Below, one piece after another: positions 40,994 to 49,865 of a stretch of DNA of 54,778 nt (its first letter is position 1; the number at the start of each line of letters is the position of its first letter). The translations under genes and the position numbers were made by a program. The notes below the pieces were generated by a model. That model made no database searches, was not told the origin of the DNA, and was given only the letters and a program-made list of their open reading frames with translations. Origin of the DNA: Flavobacteriales bacterium (lineage in GTDB: Bacteria > Bacteroidota > Bacteroidia > CAIKAF01); contig JAKRSD010000022.1 in the NCBI GenBank assembly GCA_022402535.1, positions 1-54,778 of the forward strand, written 5' to 3'.

Positions 40994-42436
40994 TCAGGCT
41001 TGGGTGAATTTGATTTTTGGATCACTCCAGGCCAATAAAATATCCGATATCAGGTATCCTGTTAAGGTTAATACCGAACCGAAAAATACCACAGCCATGA
41101 TTACGGGAAAATCGCGCATGAGGTAAGCCCGATAAGCCCATTCGCCCATACCGGGCAAGGAAAACAGGGTTTCCAGAATCACAGAGCCGCCTATAAGTGC
41201 AGGCAGAATATTGGCGGCCATGGTAATAAGCGGCCTGAGTGAATTCGGCAACAAATGTCCGAATAGCACGCGCCGGAATGGAAGCCCGCGGGCAATGGCA
41301 GCCGTAATGTATTCCTTGTTCGCATGCTGAAGCAGCGAAGTCTGCATTTGTTTGCTGATAAAAGCCAATCCGCCGTAGGTCCAGGCAAAAAGCGGCAGCG
41401 CAAAATGCCTCCATTTAAGCCGTATGATTTCAAAAATATTCATATCTGGGGTAACTTTTCCCGTACCGTAGGGCGCAAACCAGTTGAGTCCGTCGCCGCC
41501 GGTAAGCCACATAATACAAAGTGAAGCCACCCAGAATGAAGGCAACGTAAACAGAATGAAAAGAAATCCCGTGATGATTTTTTCGGCGATGGAGCCGTGG
41601 TACAAGGCGGAAAGGATTCCCAAAGGAAGGGCAATTATAAAAGCGAGTAAAATGGAAAGCAGACTGAGGCCGAGGGTTAAGCCGATTTTTTCGGATAGAC
41701 TTTGTTTTACCGGTTTTCCGTTGATGACGGATGTGCCGAAATCGCCCCGGAGTATGCCCTTGTGGGTGCTTCCGTTGCCCGTAAGCCAAACCCCGAATGC
41801 ACACTGCGAGTGAAAACGCAGCGTGGGGATATAATTTTTCCAAACCTTGGGCGAAGTGTGCAGGTTTTCAAATTCGGCATGGAGTTCTTCGAGTTTAGTC
41901 CGCACATAATTTCCTTCTGCAGAAGGGGAGAGGGCAATCGCCTTCATTTCATTAAGAACGGCTTGAATTTCTGCTTTTTCGTGGGTATGCAGCAGGCGGT
42001 GTAGTTCGCGTTCCAAATCAATACGTTCCTGTGCATCGGGATATGTTTTTCCCTGTTTTCCGGCGATCCGGTTGTAAAATTCCACGTGACTGTACCAAGA
42101 ATAGGCTTTGGAGGATTCTCCCGTTTCCCGTATCAGATTCGTGATGACTTCCTTTTTTACCGGATTCCATTCATAGGCAAGGGCGTGGGGATAAGCATAG
42201 GAGCTTATTTCAACATAAAAAGCGGGTAAATCAGTGCCCAGTTCACGGGCTTTTTCGCGGTATTTTTTTTCGTACAATTCGGGAGCATCCCGCAGGCTGA
42301 GTTCATCGGTCTGGCTGCGGATCAAGGCATCGGCCATATCGCCTGGAACGGCCCGTATCAGCATAAAGGTGATGACCGAAATAACAAACACGGTGGGAAT
42401 AAAATACAAAATTCGTCGTACCGTGTATTTCAGCAT
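40994..42436 (-). CDS. Oligopeptide/dipeptide ABC transporter permease (OppB/DppB-like) with long periplasmic insert
   Basis: First permease subunit, 480 residues against about 310 for typical DppB. The N-terminal TM1 with the OppB signature (YTVRRILYFIPTVFVISVITFML) is followed by an approximately 190-residue extracytoplasmic insertion (about 35-230), mainly charged helices (LRDAPELYEKKYREKARELG, HTHEKAEIQAVLNEMKAIAL). The normal core then resumes (LRGDFGTSVINGKPVKQSLS; EAA loop YITAAIARGLPFRRVLFGHL; SVILETLFSLPGMGEWAYRA). The insert may contact the binding lipoprotein; similar large loops occur in Bacteroidota OppB. It begins six bases after the binding-protein gene. Confidence 0.9.
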   Translation of the reverse strand: MLKYTVRRILYFIPTVFVISVITFMLIRAVPGDMADALIRSQTDELSLRDAPELYEKKYREKARELGTDLPAFYVEISSYAYPHALAYEWNPVKKEVITNLIRETGESSKAYSWYSHVEFYNRIAGKQGKTYPDAQERIDLERELHRLLHTHEKAEIQAVLNEMKAIALSPSAEGNYVRTKLEELHAEFENLHTSPKVWKNYIPTLRFHSQCAFGVWLTGNGSTHKGILRGDFGTSVINGKPVKQSLSEKIGLTLGLSLLSILLAFIIALPLGILSALYHGSIAEKIITGFLFILFTLPSFWVASLCIMWLTGGDGLNWFAPYGTGKVTPDMNIFEIIRLKWRHFALPLFAWTYGGLAFISKQMQTSLLQHANKEYITAAIARGLPFRRVLFGHLLPNSLRPLITMAANILPALIGGSVILETLFSLPGMGEWAYRAYLMRDFPVIMAVVFFGSVLTLTGYLISDILLAWSDPKIKFTQA

Positions 42437-42442
42437 AGGGGA

Positions 42443-44212
42443 TTATTTTTCGACAGTTTCAGGGGTTTCGGCAGGCTTCAGGCTTCCGAGCCAAAAACCG
42501 GGCCGCTGGTCAGAAATCACGGCACCCGTAAGCGATTTTTTAATGGCAATCCGCTCTTTTCCAGTGCATAAAAAGATTACCGGCACCTGCTCATGAATCA
42601 TCCGCTGCAACTCTTTAAGCATGGTAATGCGTTTGTTTACATCCGACTCGGAACGGTAGGCATTAATCAGCGAATCGGAAGCCGCATCGCCAAATCCGGG
42701 GAAATTCGTTCCGCCTTTGGCGCTTTCGGTATGCCAGAGTTGATACGGGTCATTTTCAATCACACTTTGGATGAATCCGCCTATGTAAATATCAAAATCA
42801 TGCTTTTTGAGTTTGTCCACCAATACGGCAATATCGTATGCTTTTATCTCAGCTTTGATTCCCGCTTTCATCAGGTCTTCCGCATAAAAAAGAGCAATTT
42901 TTTCGCGGCGGACATTTCCGTTATTGTAGGCAAGTTCCAGTTTTAGCTCTTTTTTGCGTCCGTTGATTTTTTTGTCCACAATTCCGTTTCCGTCAGTATC
43001 GGTCCATCCGGCAGAAGCCAACAGGTCTTTCGCTTTCTGAATGTCAAAAGTGAAGGGTTTAAGGTCGGTGTTTATCCAATCGGTTTTAGAAGCCGGCACG
43101 TAGGTGTGAATACGTTGTCCTAAACCGTAATATACAGAATTGAGAATGCGGTCTACATCGGCCAGATAACCCAATGCCTGTCTTACTTCCACTTCTTTCA
43201 GCAGTTCGCGCTGCATGTTTATGCCTACGCTTTCGTATCCGAGTAGGTTAGGGGTGTATGTATTAAATTGCGAAGTAAAACTTTCGGATTTGGGTAAATC
43301 TTCCACAAAAGTCATCGGATCTATGGAATACATTACATCGATTTCGCCTGATTTGAGTGCCGAAACGGCAGCCGTCTCATCCTGAATAAATTCAAAAATC
43401 AGGGTAGAAGGATATGCCTTGAAAAAATGAAGGTCTGATTTTACGTTATCACCCCACCAGTTTTTTTTGCGTTTCAGGGTAACCCGGGCACCGCTTTCCC
43501 ACGAAACCAATTCGTACGGACCGCAACCCACAATGGTTTCGCGATTAAATTTTTCATCAGAAAATTGTTGCGAAAATGCCGTAATCGAAGAATCGGCCAC
43601 AAAGTTTTCGCCTTCGGTATAAAGTTGTTTGATGCTTACGGAATTCAACATTCCCTGCGGGTCATACACATAACGCGGAAAAATATTGACATCTCCGGCA
43701 ATGGTTGCCGAAAGCATATACGGTTCGGCAAAAATCACCGAGTACTTTTTGGGGTTGAGCGAATCGATGATGAAATCTTCCACATCTCTGAAATAACCGC
43801 GCACAATATTCTGTTTGAGTGTGGGTAATTTAGCCAGCTTCAGAGAAAATAACGCATCCTCGGCGGTAATCGGTTCACCGTTATCCCAGGTGGCTTCTTC
43901 GCGGATTTCAAGGGTTACTTTTTGTTTGCCATCGGGCAGGTTTTCCAACACGGGCATTTCTTTGGCCAGCAAAGGAACCCATTCCAGTTTTTCTAAATCT
44001 ACCGCTACGGGAGCGTAAGAAATATAACTGAGAATGATGGTTTTGTTCTGATCGTTCACCGTGATGGCGTTCAGCCCCTGCGGTTCGGGATTCATACGCA
44101 CTTTGAGCGAAAATTCGGGAATCGGTTTTACCACGGGCTCTTTTGGACCACCGCAGGAAATAAGCAAACCGGCAATTACCAATGCTTTTGTGTACATGAA
44201 TACATGTTTCAT
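42443..44212 (-). CDS. Peptide-binding lipoprotein of an ABC importer (SBP family 5)
   Basis: Extracytoplasmic solute-binding protein, 589 residues, with a lipoprotein signal (ALVIAGLLISC, Cys at about residue 20). It is a family-5 (OppA/DppA) binding protein: EATWDNGEPITAEDALFSLK near residue 110, PYELVSWESGARVTLKRKKNWWGD, ALKSGEIDVMYSIDPMTF, REL..EVRQALGYLADVDRI, and C-terminal PVIFLCTGKERIAIKKS. It delivers peptides to the two permeases that follow. First gene of the operon; the ATPases must be encoded elsewhere, as is usual when Opp genes are split. The substrate might instead be nickel or a sugar-like peptide analogue. Confidence 0.92.
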   Translation of the reverse strand: MKHVFMYTKALVIAGLLISCGGPKEPVVKPIPEFSLKVRMNPEPQGLNAITVNDQNKTIILSYISYAPVAVDLEKLEWVPLLAKEMPVLENLPDGKQKVTLEIREEATWDNGEPITAEDALFSLKLAKLPTLKQNIVRGYFRDVEDFIIDSLNPKKYSVIFAEPYMLSATIAGDVNIFPRYVYDPQGMLNSVSIKQLYTEGENFVADSSITAFSQQFSDEKFNRETIVGCGPYELVSWESGARVTLKRKKNWWGDNVKSDLHFFKAYPSTLIFEFIQDETAAVSALKSGEIDVMYSIDPMTFVEDLPKSESFTSQFNTYTPNLLGYESVGINMQRELLKEVEVRQALGYLADVDRILNSVYYGLGQRIHTYVPASKTDWINTDLKPFTFDIQKAKDLLASAGWTDTDGNGIVDKKINGRKKELKLELAYNNGNVRREKIALFYAEDLMKAGIKAEIKAYDIAVLVDKLKKHDFDIYIGGFIQSVIENDPYQLWHTESAKGGTNFPGFGDAASDSLINAYRSESDVNKRITMLKELQRMIHEQVPVIFLCTGKERIAIKKSLTGAVISDQRPGFWLGSLKPAETPETVEK

Positions 44213-44302
44213 ATTGTGCGTATTAAAAAGGTGAATATCATATCTGAAAACCGTTAATCGTCAAAAAAAAATCAGAGCCGTAAATTAAGACTCTGACCAA
44301 AG

Positions 44303-44623
44303 TTATAAATCTTCAAAATCGGGAACATGTGGCGAGGAAAACCGGTCGTCATGATCTGGATCGGTATTCTCTTTTTGGTTTGCGTGAATAAAATTCAAGG
44401 CATCATGCAGCCCATCCATGAATTTATCAAAATCCTCGGGATACAGAAAAATTTTATGCTTTTCGTAAGTAAAATCCCCGTTCGGTTTGGTACTCTTTTT
44501 ACTTTCGGTAACAATCAGGTAATGGTTACCGTCGCGCATGGCTTTCACATCAAAAAAGTAGGTCCGTTTGCCGGCCCTCACCGATTTGGAGTAATGGTCT
44601 TTGTTCTCGTATCTCTCGTCCAT
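44303..44623 (-). CDS. DUF3276 / Pur-alpha-like nucleic acid-binding protein
   Basis: Small protein of 106 residues that matches the Bacteroidota DUF3276 family, whose fold resembles the PUR repeat of Pur-alpha and binds single-stranded nucleic acid. Landmarks: YSKSVRAGKRTYFFDVKAM, YLIVTESKK and KIFLYPEDFDKFMDGLHDAL. The C-terminal tail is acidic (DPDHDDRFSSPHVPDFEDL). The ATG at 44623 is chosen over a GTG at 44632 because AGAGGTG, a good Shine-Dalgarno sequence, lies just upstream at proper distance; this is unusual for the phylum. It is transcribed alone, between the importer and the methyltransferase gene. Confidence 0.87.
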   Translation of the reverse strand: MDERYENKDHYSKSVRAGKRTYFFDVKAMRDGNHYLIVTESKKSTKPNGDFTYEKHKIFLYPEDFDKFMDGLHDALNFIHANQKENTDPDHDDRFSSPHVPDFEDL

Positions 44624-44730
44624 GGTGTGCACCTCTAAATCCTATACCCACAAATATATATGGAAATTTTCAGGAAAAACAAGGAGCAGAACGGGAAATA
44701 TCAGGAATTTCTGAACGGTCAGAAAGAGGC

Positions 44731-45462
44731 TTAGTTATCTTTTTGAGCCACAATGGCATGTAGAATGGGTGCCCGCCAGCCTGCATGCGGATGCGACTGG
44801 ATTTGGGTGAAACCCGCACGGCTCAGCAGCGTTTCAATTTCTTTGGGACCCGGAAAATCCAATACGCTTTTTACCAGATAGGTGAATATTTTGGATGAAC
44901 CCGTTACGGCAGTGCAAAAGGGAACAATAAATCCGTAACCCAACACGGCCCAATAGGGTCTAGACCAAGCATTATCGGCCAAAGAATAGTCGTGGATGCA
45001 AATTTTTCCGCCGGGTTTCAGCAGTGAGAATGCATTGTTTAAGAAGGTTTGATAATCGGGCATATTACGCAATCCGTAAGCGGCAAAAACCACATCAAAC
45101 GATTCGGGTTCCATTTCCGGATTCATGGCATCTCTGAGCACAAAATCCATTTTTCCGCATTCAATTTCGGTTTTAAATTTTTTGCGGGCTTCTTCCAGCA
45201 TACCTTCCGAATTGTCTAATCCGGTAATTCTACCATGAGGCAATGCTTTTAGCAGGGGAAGTGTAGATTTGCCCGTTCCGCAGCATAAATCCAGTACATG
45301 CTCATCGCCTTTCAAGTTTAATTTTTGCACACTGGCTTCTAAGTCGATAGAATATCCCTGACTCATGGAAGTGGCAAAATCATAGCGTGCGGCAATACGG
45401 TTAAATTCTTTGGGAACCGCCTTTTTATTAACAATCAAATCAACGGGTGCAGTTTGTGACAT
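44731..45462 (-). CDS. UbiE/MenG-like SAM-dependent methyltransferase
   Basis: Class I methyltransferase of 243 residues. The ATG at 45462 is chosen; the TTG at 45492 adds ten weak residues. Motifs: FNRIAARYDFATSMSQGYS (UbiE-like N-terminus), HVLDLCCGTGKSTLPLL (SAM motif I), MDFVLRDAMNPEM, FDVVFAAYGLRNMPDYQTFL and LLKPGGKICIHDYS. The order and wording resemble menaquinone C-methyltransferases, but the SYxVRNFxD-type signatures are diverged and the protein is longer at the C-terminus, so the substrate may be something else. It is divergent from crtI (162 bases between starts), which could imply a carotenoid-related or other isoprenoid substrate. Confidence 0.75.
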   Translation of the reverse strand: MSQTAPVDLIVNKKAVPKEFNRIAARYDFATSMSQGYSIDLEASVQKLNLKGDEHVLDLCCGTGKSTLPLLKALPHGRITGLDNSEGMLEEARKKFKTEIECGKMDFVLRDAMNPEMEPESFDVVFAAYGLRNMPDYQTFLNNAFSLLKPGGKICIHDYSLADNAWSRPYWAVLGYGFIVPFCTAVTGSSKIFTYLVKSVLDFPGPKEIETLLSRAGFTQIQSHPHAGWRAPILHAIVAQKDN

Positions 45463-45624
45463 ATATTTTTTTACATTTAATTCAATTTTCAACCTGATAA
45501 AGAGTCAACGCAATCAAAAACCGGCCGGGTTCTTTTTTGTTTATGCAATGTAAAATAATTTGCTCGGTTCATTAAACATTTTGAAACAAGTTCTGTTAAA
45601 TATTCCATTAATTAAAAAACAGCT

Positions 45625-47124
45625 TTGGAAAAGAAAGTATTGATAGTAGGTTCGGGTCTTGGCGCATTGTCCACGGCACTTCGTTTGTCATCTATGGGAT
45701 ATAGCCGGATAAAAATTGTGGAAAAATACCATTCTCCCGGTGGAAGATTGAATATTCTGAAGGACCAAGGATTTACGTTCGATATGGGACCTTCCTTTTT
45801 CAGTATGAGTTATGAATTTGACGAGCTGTTTAAAGCCTGCGGAATGAATAATCCGCTCAAGTTTAGAAAACTTGATCCGCTCTATTCGGTAAATTTTGCC
45901 GGCTCTGAGCGCCTGTTCCGGATTTTTACCGATTTAGATAAACTGGCTGCCGAGTTTGAAGGCATTGAACCCAACTTTAAAGAAAAAGCCCAAAAATATT
46001 TAGAAAACGCAGGGAAAATTTTCCATGATACGGAGTATAAAGTGGTGAAATCCAATTTTAATTCCACGCCTTCGTATCTGCTCAGTCTTGCCCAGGTTCC
46101 CTGGAAACATGCACCGCGTATGTTCTACAGCATGTGGACCGATTTGGAAAACACCTTTGAGTCGGAAGAAGCCAAAGTGATTTTTTCATTGGTGGCTTTC
46201 TTTTTAGGCGCAACACCTTTTGATACACCTGCGGTATATAAGCTGCTGAGTTATACCGAACTGGTGCACGATGGGTACTGGAACGTGGAAGGCGGTATGT
46301 ACAAAATTACCGAAGCCATGGTAAAAGAGCTTGAGCAAAGAGGTGTGCAATTTGAATATGGTGTGGAAATCTCGGATTACATTGCTAAAAATGGGAAAGT
46401 AACCGGTTTTACAGATACCCGCGGAAATATTCATGAGGCTGACATTATGGTGGTGAACGCCGATGCGGCTTCTTTCCGGGGAGAGATTTTTAAAAGGCCC
46501 AAATTCAGCGAAGAAAAACTCGATAAAATGGATTGGACGCTTGCGCCCTTCACCATTTATTTGGGTGTAAAAGGAAAGATTGAAGGGTTAAATCATCACA
46601 ATTACTTTTTGGGAAGTAATTTCCGCGATTATGCCGATAAAATTTTCAAACTGAGTGTGAATCCTGAAAAGCCGTATTACTACGTGACGGCCAGTTCCAA
46701 ATCCAATCCCGAATGTGCACCCGAAGGCTGCGAAAACTTATTTATCCTGTGTCCCGTTCCCGATATGCGCTATAAACCCAATTGGAGCGATGCCGAAGCT
46801 TTGGCCGATGTCATCATCAAAGATCTGGGCGACCGTGTAGGCTACGATATTTCATCGAATATCATCACCAAAATTGTGATGCCGCCCACCGAATGGAAAG
46901 ATAAACTGAATTTGTACAAAGGCAGCGGATTAGGACTGGCGCACGGATTAAATCAGATTGGGGCTTTCCGTCCCAAAAATCAGGACGAAGAATTTGATAA
47001 CGTGTTTTATGTAGGGGCTTCCACCACACCGGGAACAGGGCTTCCCATGGTGGTTATTTCATCACGCCTGGCTGTGGAACGCATTGCCGAATTTGATAAA
47101 AAACAAGAACCGGTCTTAGCATAA
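45625..47124 (+). CDS. crtI: Phytoene desaturase (CrtI-type)
   Basis: FAD-dependent enzyme that introduces double bases into phytoene to give lycopene-type carotenoids; 499 residues, standard length. The N-terminal dinucleotide fold is VLIVGSGLGALSTALRLSSM (GxGxxA form), then VEKYHSPGGRLNILKDQGFTFDMGPSFF, the usual CrtI block. The C-terminus has NVFYVGASTTPGTGLPMVVISS, the carotenoid-oxidoreductase signature. Start codon TTG at 45625, directly before the conserved EKKVLIVGSG. It lies 28 bases before crtB, probably in one transcript. A related 1,2-desaturase/hydratase-linked function (CrtD) is an alternative, but the crtB pairing favours CrtI. Confidence 0.92.
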   Translation: MEKKVLIVGSGLGALSTALRLSSMGYSRIKIVEKYHSPGGRLNILKDQGFTFDMGPSFFSMSYEFDELFKACGMNNPLKFRKLDPLYSVNFAGSERLFRIFTDLDKLAAEFEGIEPNFKEKAQKYLENAGKIFHDTEYKVVKSNFNSTPSYLLSLAQVPWKHAPRMFYSMWTDLENTFESEEAKVIFSLVAFFLGATPFDTPAVYKLLSYTELVHDGYWNVEGGMYKITEAMVKELEQRGVQFEYGVEISDYIAKNGKVTGFTDTRGNIHEADIMVVNADAASFRGEIFKRPKFSEEKLDKMDWTLAPFTIYLGVKGKIEGLNHHNYFLGSNFRDYADKIFKLSVNPEKPYYYVTASSKSNPECAPEGCENLFILCPVPDMRYKPNWSDAEALADVIIKDLGDRVGYDISSNIITKIVMPPTEWKDKLNLYKGSGLGLAHGLNQIGAFRPKNQDEEFDNVFYVGASTTPGTGLPMVVISSRLAVERIAEFDKKQEPVLA

Positions 47125-47152
47125 CAACATCAAACCGCTCAAACCTATACAG

Positions 47153-47995
47153 ATGAACCATATTGCATTATACAATCAAACTGCCGAACAATGCGGTAAA
47201 ATCATAACCAACCGCTATAGTACCTCATTTTCGTTGGGTATTAAACTGCTCGGAAAAGAAATTCGTGGGCCCATTTATTCCATTTATGCCTTCGTGCGTC
47301 TGGCCGATGAAATTGTGGACACTTTTCATGGACATGATAAAGCGGCCTTATTAGCCGAATTTAAAGCGGATACACAAAAAGCCATAGATCGAAAAATATC
47401 GGTGAATCCGGTACTTCATGCATTTCAGGAAGTGGTGCATCAATACAAAATAGAACAGGAACTGATTGATGCCTTTTTGGGCAGTATGGAAATGGATTTA
47501 ACGGGAAAAACGTACGATGATTCCCTGTATCAAAAATATATTTATGGTTCTGCCGAAGTGGTGGGATTGATGTGTCTTCGCGTTTTTTGCGCCGGAAATG
47601 AGCAGCAGTTTAACGAACTGAAAGATTCTGCCAGAAGTCTGGGTGCGGCATTTCAAAAGGTAAATTTTCTGCGCGATTTGAAAGATGATTTTGACGACAG
47701 AGGCCGTATGTATTTTCCGGGGGTGGATTTCAGTTGTTTTTCCAGTGCAGATAAACAGCAGATTGAAGAAGATATCCGTAAAGATTTTGAAGATGCGCTC
47801 GAGGGAATTAAACGCCTTCCCGACAGTTCCAGAAAAGGGGTTTATCTGGCATATCGCTACTACGTAAAGCTGTTTTTGAAAATCACCCGCCGCAATCCGG
47901 AAGAAATTAAAAACCACAGAATTCGCATCAATAATGCGTCCAAGGCATACATCATGATGAAGAGCTTTGCCCGTTATCAGTTGAATTTATTCTGA
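47153..47995 (+). CDS. crtB: Phytoene synthase
   Basis: Condenses two geranylgeranyl diphosphates to phytoene, the first committed step of C40 carotenoid synthesis; 280 residues. The two Mg-binding aspartate motifs are visible: VRLADEIVDTFHG (about residue 51) and NFLRDLKDDFDDRGRMYFPG (about residue 175). SFSLGIKLLG and YIYGSAEVVGLMCLRVF are further trans-isoprenyl-diphosphate synthase blocks. It lies 28 bases after crtI. Downstream carotenoid-modifying genes (crtY, crtZ) do not follow; folP does. Confidence 0.94.
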   Translation: MNHIALYNQTAEQCGKIITNRYSTSFSLGIKLLGKEIRGPIYSIYAFVRLADEIVDTFHGHDKAALLAEFKADTQKAIDRKISVNPVLHAFQEVVHQYKIEQELIDAFLGSMEMDLTGKTYDDSLYQKYIYGSAEVVGLMCLRVFCAGNEQQFNELKDSARSLGAAFQKVNFLRDLKDDFDDRGRMYFPGVDFSCFSSADKQQIEEDIRKDFEDALEGIKRLPDSSRKGVYLAYRYYVKLFLKITRRNPEEIKNHRIRINNASKAYIMMKSFARYQLNLF

Positions 47996-48025
47996 TTTTC
48001 TATCCATTAATTGCACCTTTGCGGC

Positions 48026-48862
48026 ATGATAGGTTTTAAATCCATCAACCTGAAGGGTGAATTGCTGACCTTTGAACATCCCCGCATCATGGGGATTTTG
48101 AACATTACGCCCGACAGTTTTTATGCAGGAAGCCGTGTTTCCGATATAGACAACCTGCTTATTCAGGTTGAAAAAATGCTTAATGAAGGCGCCGATATAT
48201 TGGATATGGGAGCGGTTTCCACACGACCGGGTTCGGATTTTATTTCGGAAGAAGAAGAAAAAAAACGTCTGCTTCCAGCATTAGAAATTGTGCTCAAGCA
48301 TTTTCCAAAAGCCAAAATCAGCATTGATACGTATCGGGCCTCTGTTGCAAGGGAAGCCATTCAATTAGGCGCAGCCCTGATTAATGACATTTCTGGAGGA
48401 ATAGCCGATGCCGAAATGATTCACACCGTGGCCGGTCTTCAGGTTCCTTACGTGGTGATGCATATGCGGGGCACTCCCCAGACCATGACTCTGCAGAATG
48501 TCTATCAGGCCTTTCCGCAGGATGTGTATTTTGAATTGGCCCAGCAGGTGGAAACTTGCAAACGGGCCGGTGTACATGATATCATCATAGACCCCGGATT
48601 TGGGTTTGCCAAAAATATTCAGCAGAATTTTGAACTCTTCCGCAGCCTACATCCGTCTTTTTTTGAAAATAATCCGTTGATGATCGGTATTTCTCGAAAA
48701 AGTATGATTTATAAAACCCTTAACACTACACCGGAACAGGCTCTGAACGGTACAACAGCTTTGCATATGTCGGCGTTGCAAAAAGGAGCAGATATCCTCA
48801 GGGGTCACGATGTGAAAGCAGCTGCAGAGTGCATAAAACTCTATCAGGAATTGAAGAGCTGA
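48026..48862 (+). CDS. folP: Dihydropteroate synthase
   Basis: Condenses hydroxymethyl-dihydropterin diphosphate with p-aminobenzoate in folate synthesis; target of sulfonamides. The ATG at 48026 is taken over a frame opening at 48011: a near-consensus -7 box (CACCTTTG, 48014-48021) ends only four bases before it. The 278 residues carry all landmarks: MGILNITPDSFYAGSRV, ILDMGAVSTRPGSDFIS, ISIDTYRASVAREAI, LINDISGGIAD, VVMHMRGTPQTM, IIIDPGFGFAKNI and ISRKSMIYKTLN. The following gene, dacA, is a common neighbour of folP in Bacteroidota. Confidence 0.95.
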   Translation: MIGFKSINLKGELLTFEHPRIMGILNITPDSFYAGSRVSDIDNLLIQVEKMLNEGADILDMGAVSTRPGSDFISEEEEKKRLLPALEIVLKHFPKAKISIDTYRASVAREAIQLGAALINDISGGIADAEMIHTVAGLQVPYVVMHMRGTPQTMTLQNVYQAFPQDVYFELAQQVETCKRAGVHDIIIDPGFGFAKNIQQNFELFRSLHPSFFENNPLMIGISRKSMIYKTLNTTPEQALNGTTALHMSALQKGADILRGHDVKAAAECIKLYQELKS

Positions 48863-48884
48863 AAAACCAACCGCCTAAAAACCT

Positions 48885-48892
48885 TACTTTTG
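48885..48892 (+). promoter_or_regulatory. -7 promoter box of dacA
   Basis: TACTTTTG matches TAnnTTTG exactly, 15 bases before the ATG at 48908, so dacA can be transcribed separately from folP. No -33 TTG at proper spacing. Confidence 0.55.
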
Positions 48893-48907
48893 TAGCATTC
48901 AATACGA

Positions 48908-49726
48908 ATGGCTATCAATATGTATCAATACATTCAAGATTTTTTCACCCAGTTTACTTGGCTGGATGTGATTGATTATCTGTTGGTCGCCTTGTTGTTA
49001 TATCAGTTTTATAAACTCATTAAAGGCACACCCGCATTAACCATATTTTTGGGTTTAGGTGCATTATATCTGTTATATCTTGTTACGGAACAGATCGGAT
49101 TAAAGGTATTGAGCCGTTTATTCGGGCAATTTGCCGGAGTGGGAGCTATTGCCCTGATTATTGTTTTTCAGCAGGAAATTCGCCGCTTTTTGTTATTCAT
49201 CGGAAAAGCCGGCGTTACGGGCCACCGTAACTTATTGTTGAAACTGTTCAAAGGAAAATCAGTGTTTACCTCACAGGAACCCGATGTTTCAGAAATTATA
49301 TCCGCATTACAGAAACTCTCATCCCAAAAATCAGGTGCATTAATTGTAATTACCGATCAGCCTGAATTTAAGCCGTATGAAGATACGGGAGTGGCATTGC
49401 ATGCCCAGCTAACGGCAGAATTACTTGAAAATATTTTCTTTAAAAATTCACCGTTACACGATGGAGCCGTTATCATCAGCGGAAAAGTGGTATTAGCCGC
49501 CCGGGTTATTTTGCCCGTTACCGAACAGGCCAATTTAGATGGTAACTTAGGACTTCGGCATCGGGCAGCCATTGGTATAAGTGAACATGCGGATGTATTG
49601 GTTTTTGTGGTTTCTGAGCAGAGTGGAGAGTTATCCATGGCTTACCGCGGAAAAATATTCACTAATATTGCACCCGATTTTGCTAAAAAGAAGTGCAAAG
49701 AGTATAAAGCGCATAAATTAAGATGA
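48908..49726 (+). CDS. dacA: Diadenylate cyclase (CdaA/DacA-type)
   Basis: Makes the second messenger c-di-AMP from two ATP molecules; it links to osmotic and cell-wall homeostasis. The 272 residues have an N-terminal membrane domain of three helices (about 15-100; YLLVALLLYQFYKLIKGT, LTIFLGLGALYLLYLV, AGVGAIALIIVFQQEIRRFL) and a DisA_N catalytic domain (about 125-265). The latter holds GALIVITDQPEF, the DGA motif in NSPLHDGAVIISG and the RHR motif in NLGLRHRAAIGISE. Length is typical of CdaA. Its last codon overlaps the start of a 42-residue membrane peptide, so the two are probably translated together. Confidence 0.95.
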   Translation: MAINMYQYIQDFFTQFTWLDVIDYLLVALLLYQFYKLIKGTPALTIFLGLGALYLLYLVTEQIGLKVLSRLFGQFAGVGAIALIIVFQQEIRRFLLFIGKAGVTGHRNLLLKLFKGKSVFTSQEPDVSEIISALQKLSSQKSGALIVITDQPEFKPYEDTGVALHAQLTAELLENIFFKNSPLHDGAVIISGKVVLAARVILPVTEQANLDGNLGLRHRAAIGISEHADVLVFVVSEQSGELSMAYRGKIFTNIAPDFAKKKCKEYKAHKLR

Positions 49727-49851
49727 CCTACGCCATTACCTGGGATTTTATTGCTGTATGGACGCTGTTTTCGATAGCTGTCGTGTTCATCGTGAAACCG
49801 CTATTTTATTCTGCCAAAAAGAAAAAGAACTGTAACAAATGTCACCCGTAA
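49723..49851 (+). CDS. Small membrane peptide with C-terminal CxxCH
   Basis: A 42-residue ORF whose ATG overlaps the dacA stop (ATGA at 49723-49726). The product begins MTYAITWDFIAVWTLFSIAV, has a single hydrophobic helix (about 8-29) and ends with a basic stretch followed by NCNKCHP. The layout (one helix, Lys-rich stop, Cys-rich tail) resembles FeoB-associated Cys-rich membrane proteins, but no feoB is nearby. The CxxCH could bind metal; a covalent c-type haem is unlikely because the Lys-rich segment puts the tail in the cytoplasm by the positive-inside rule. The next gene starts 14 bases later. Confidence 0.65.
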   Translation: MTYAITWDFIAVWTLFSIAVVFIVKPLFYSAKKKKNCNKCHP

Positions 49852-49865
49852 ATATAATTTCGTTA

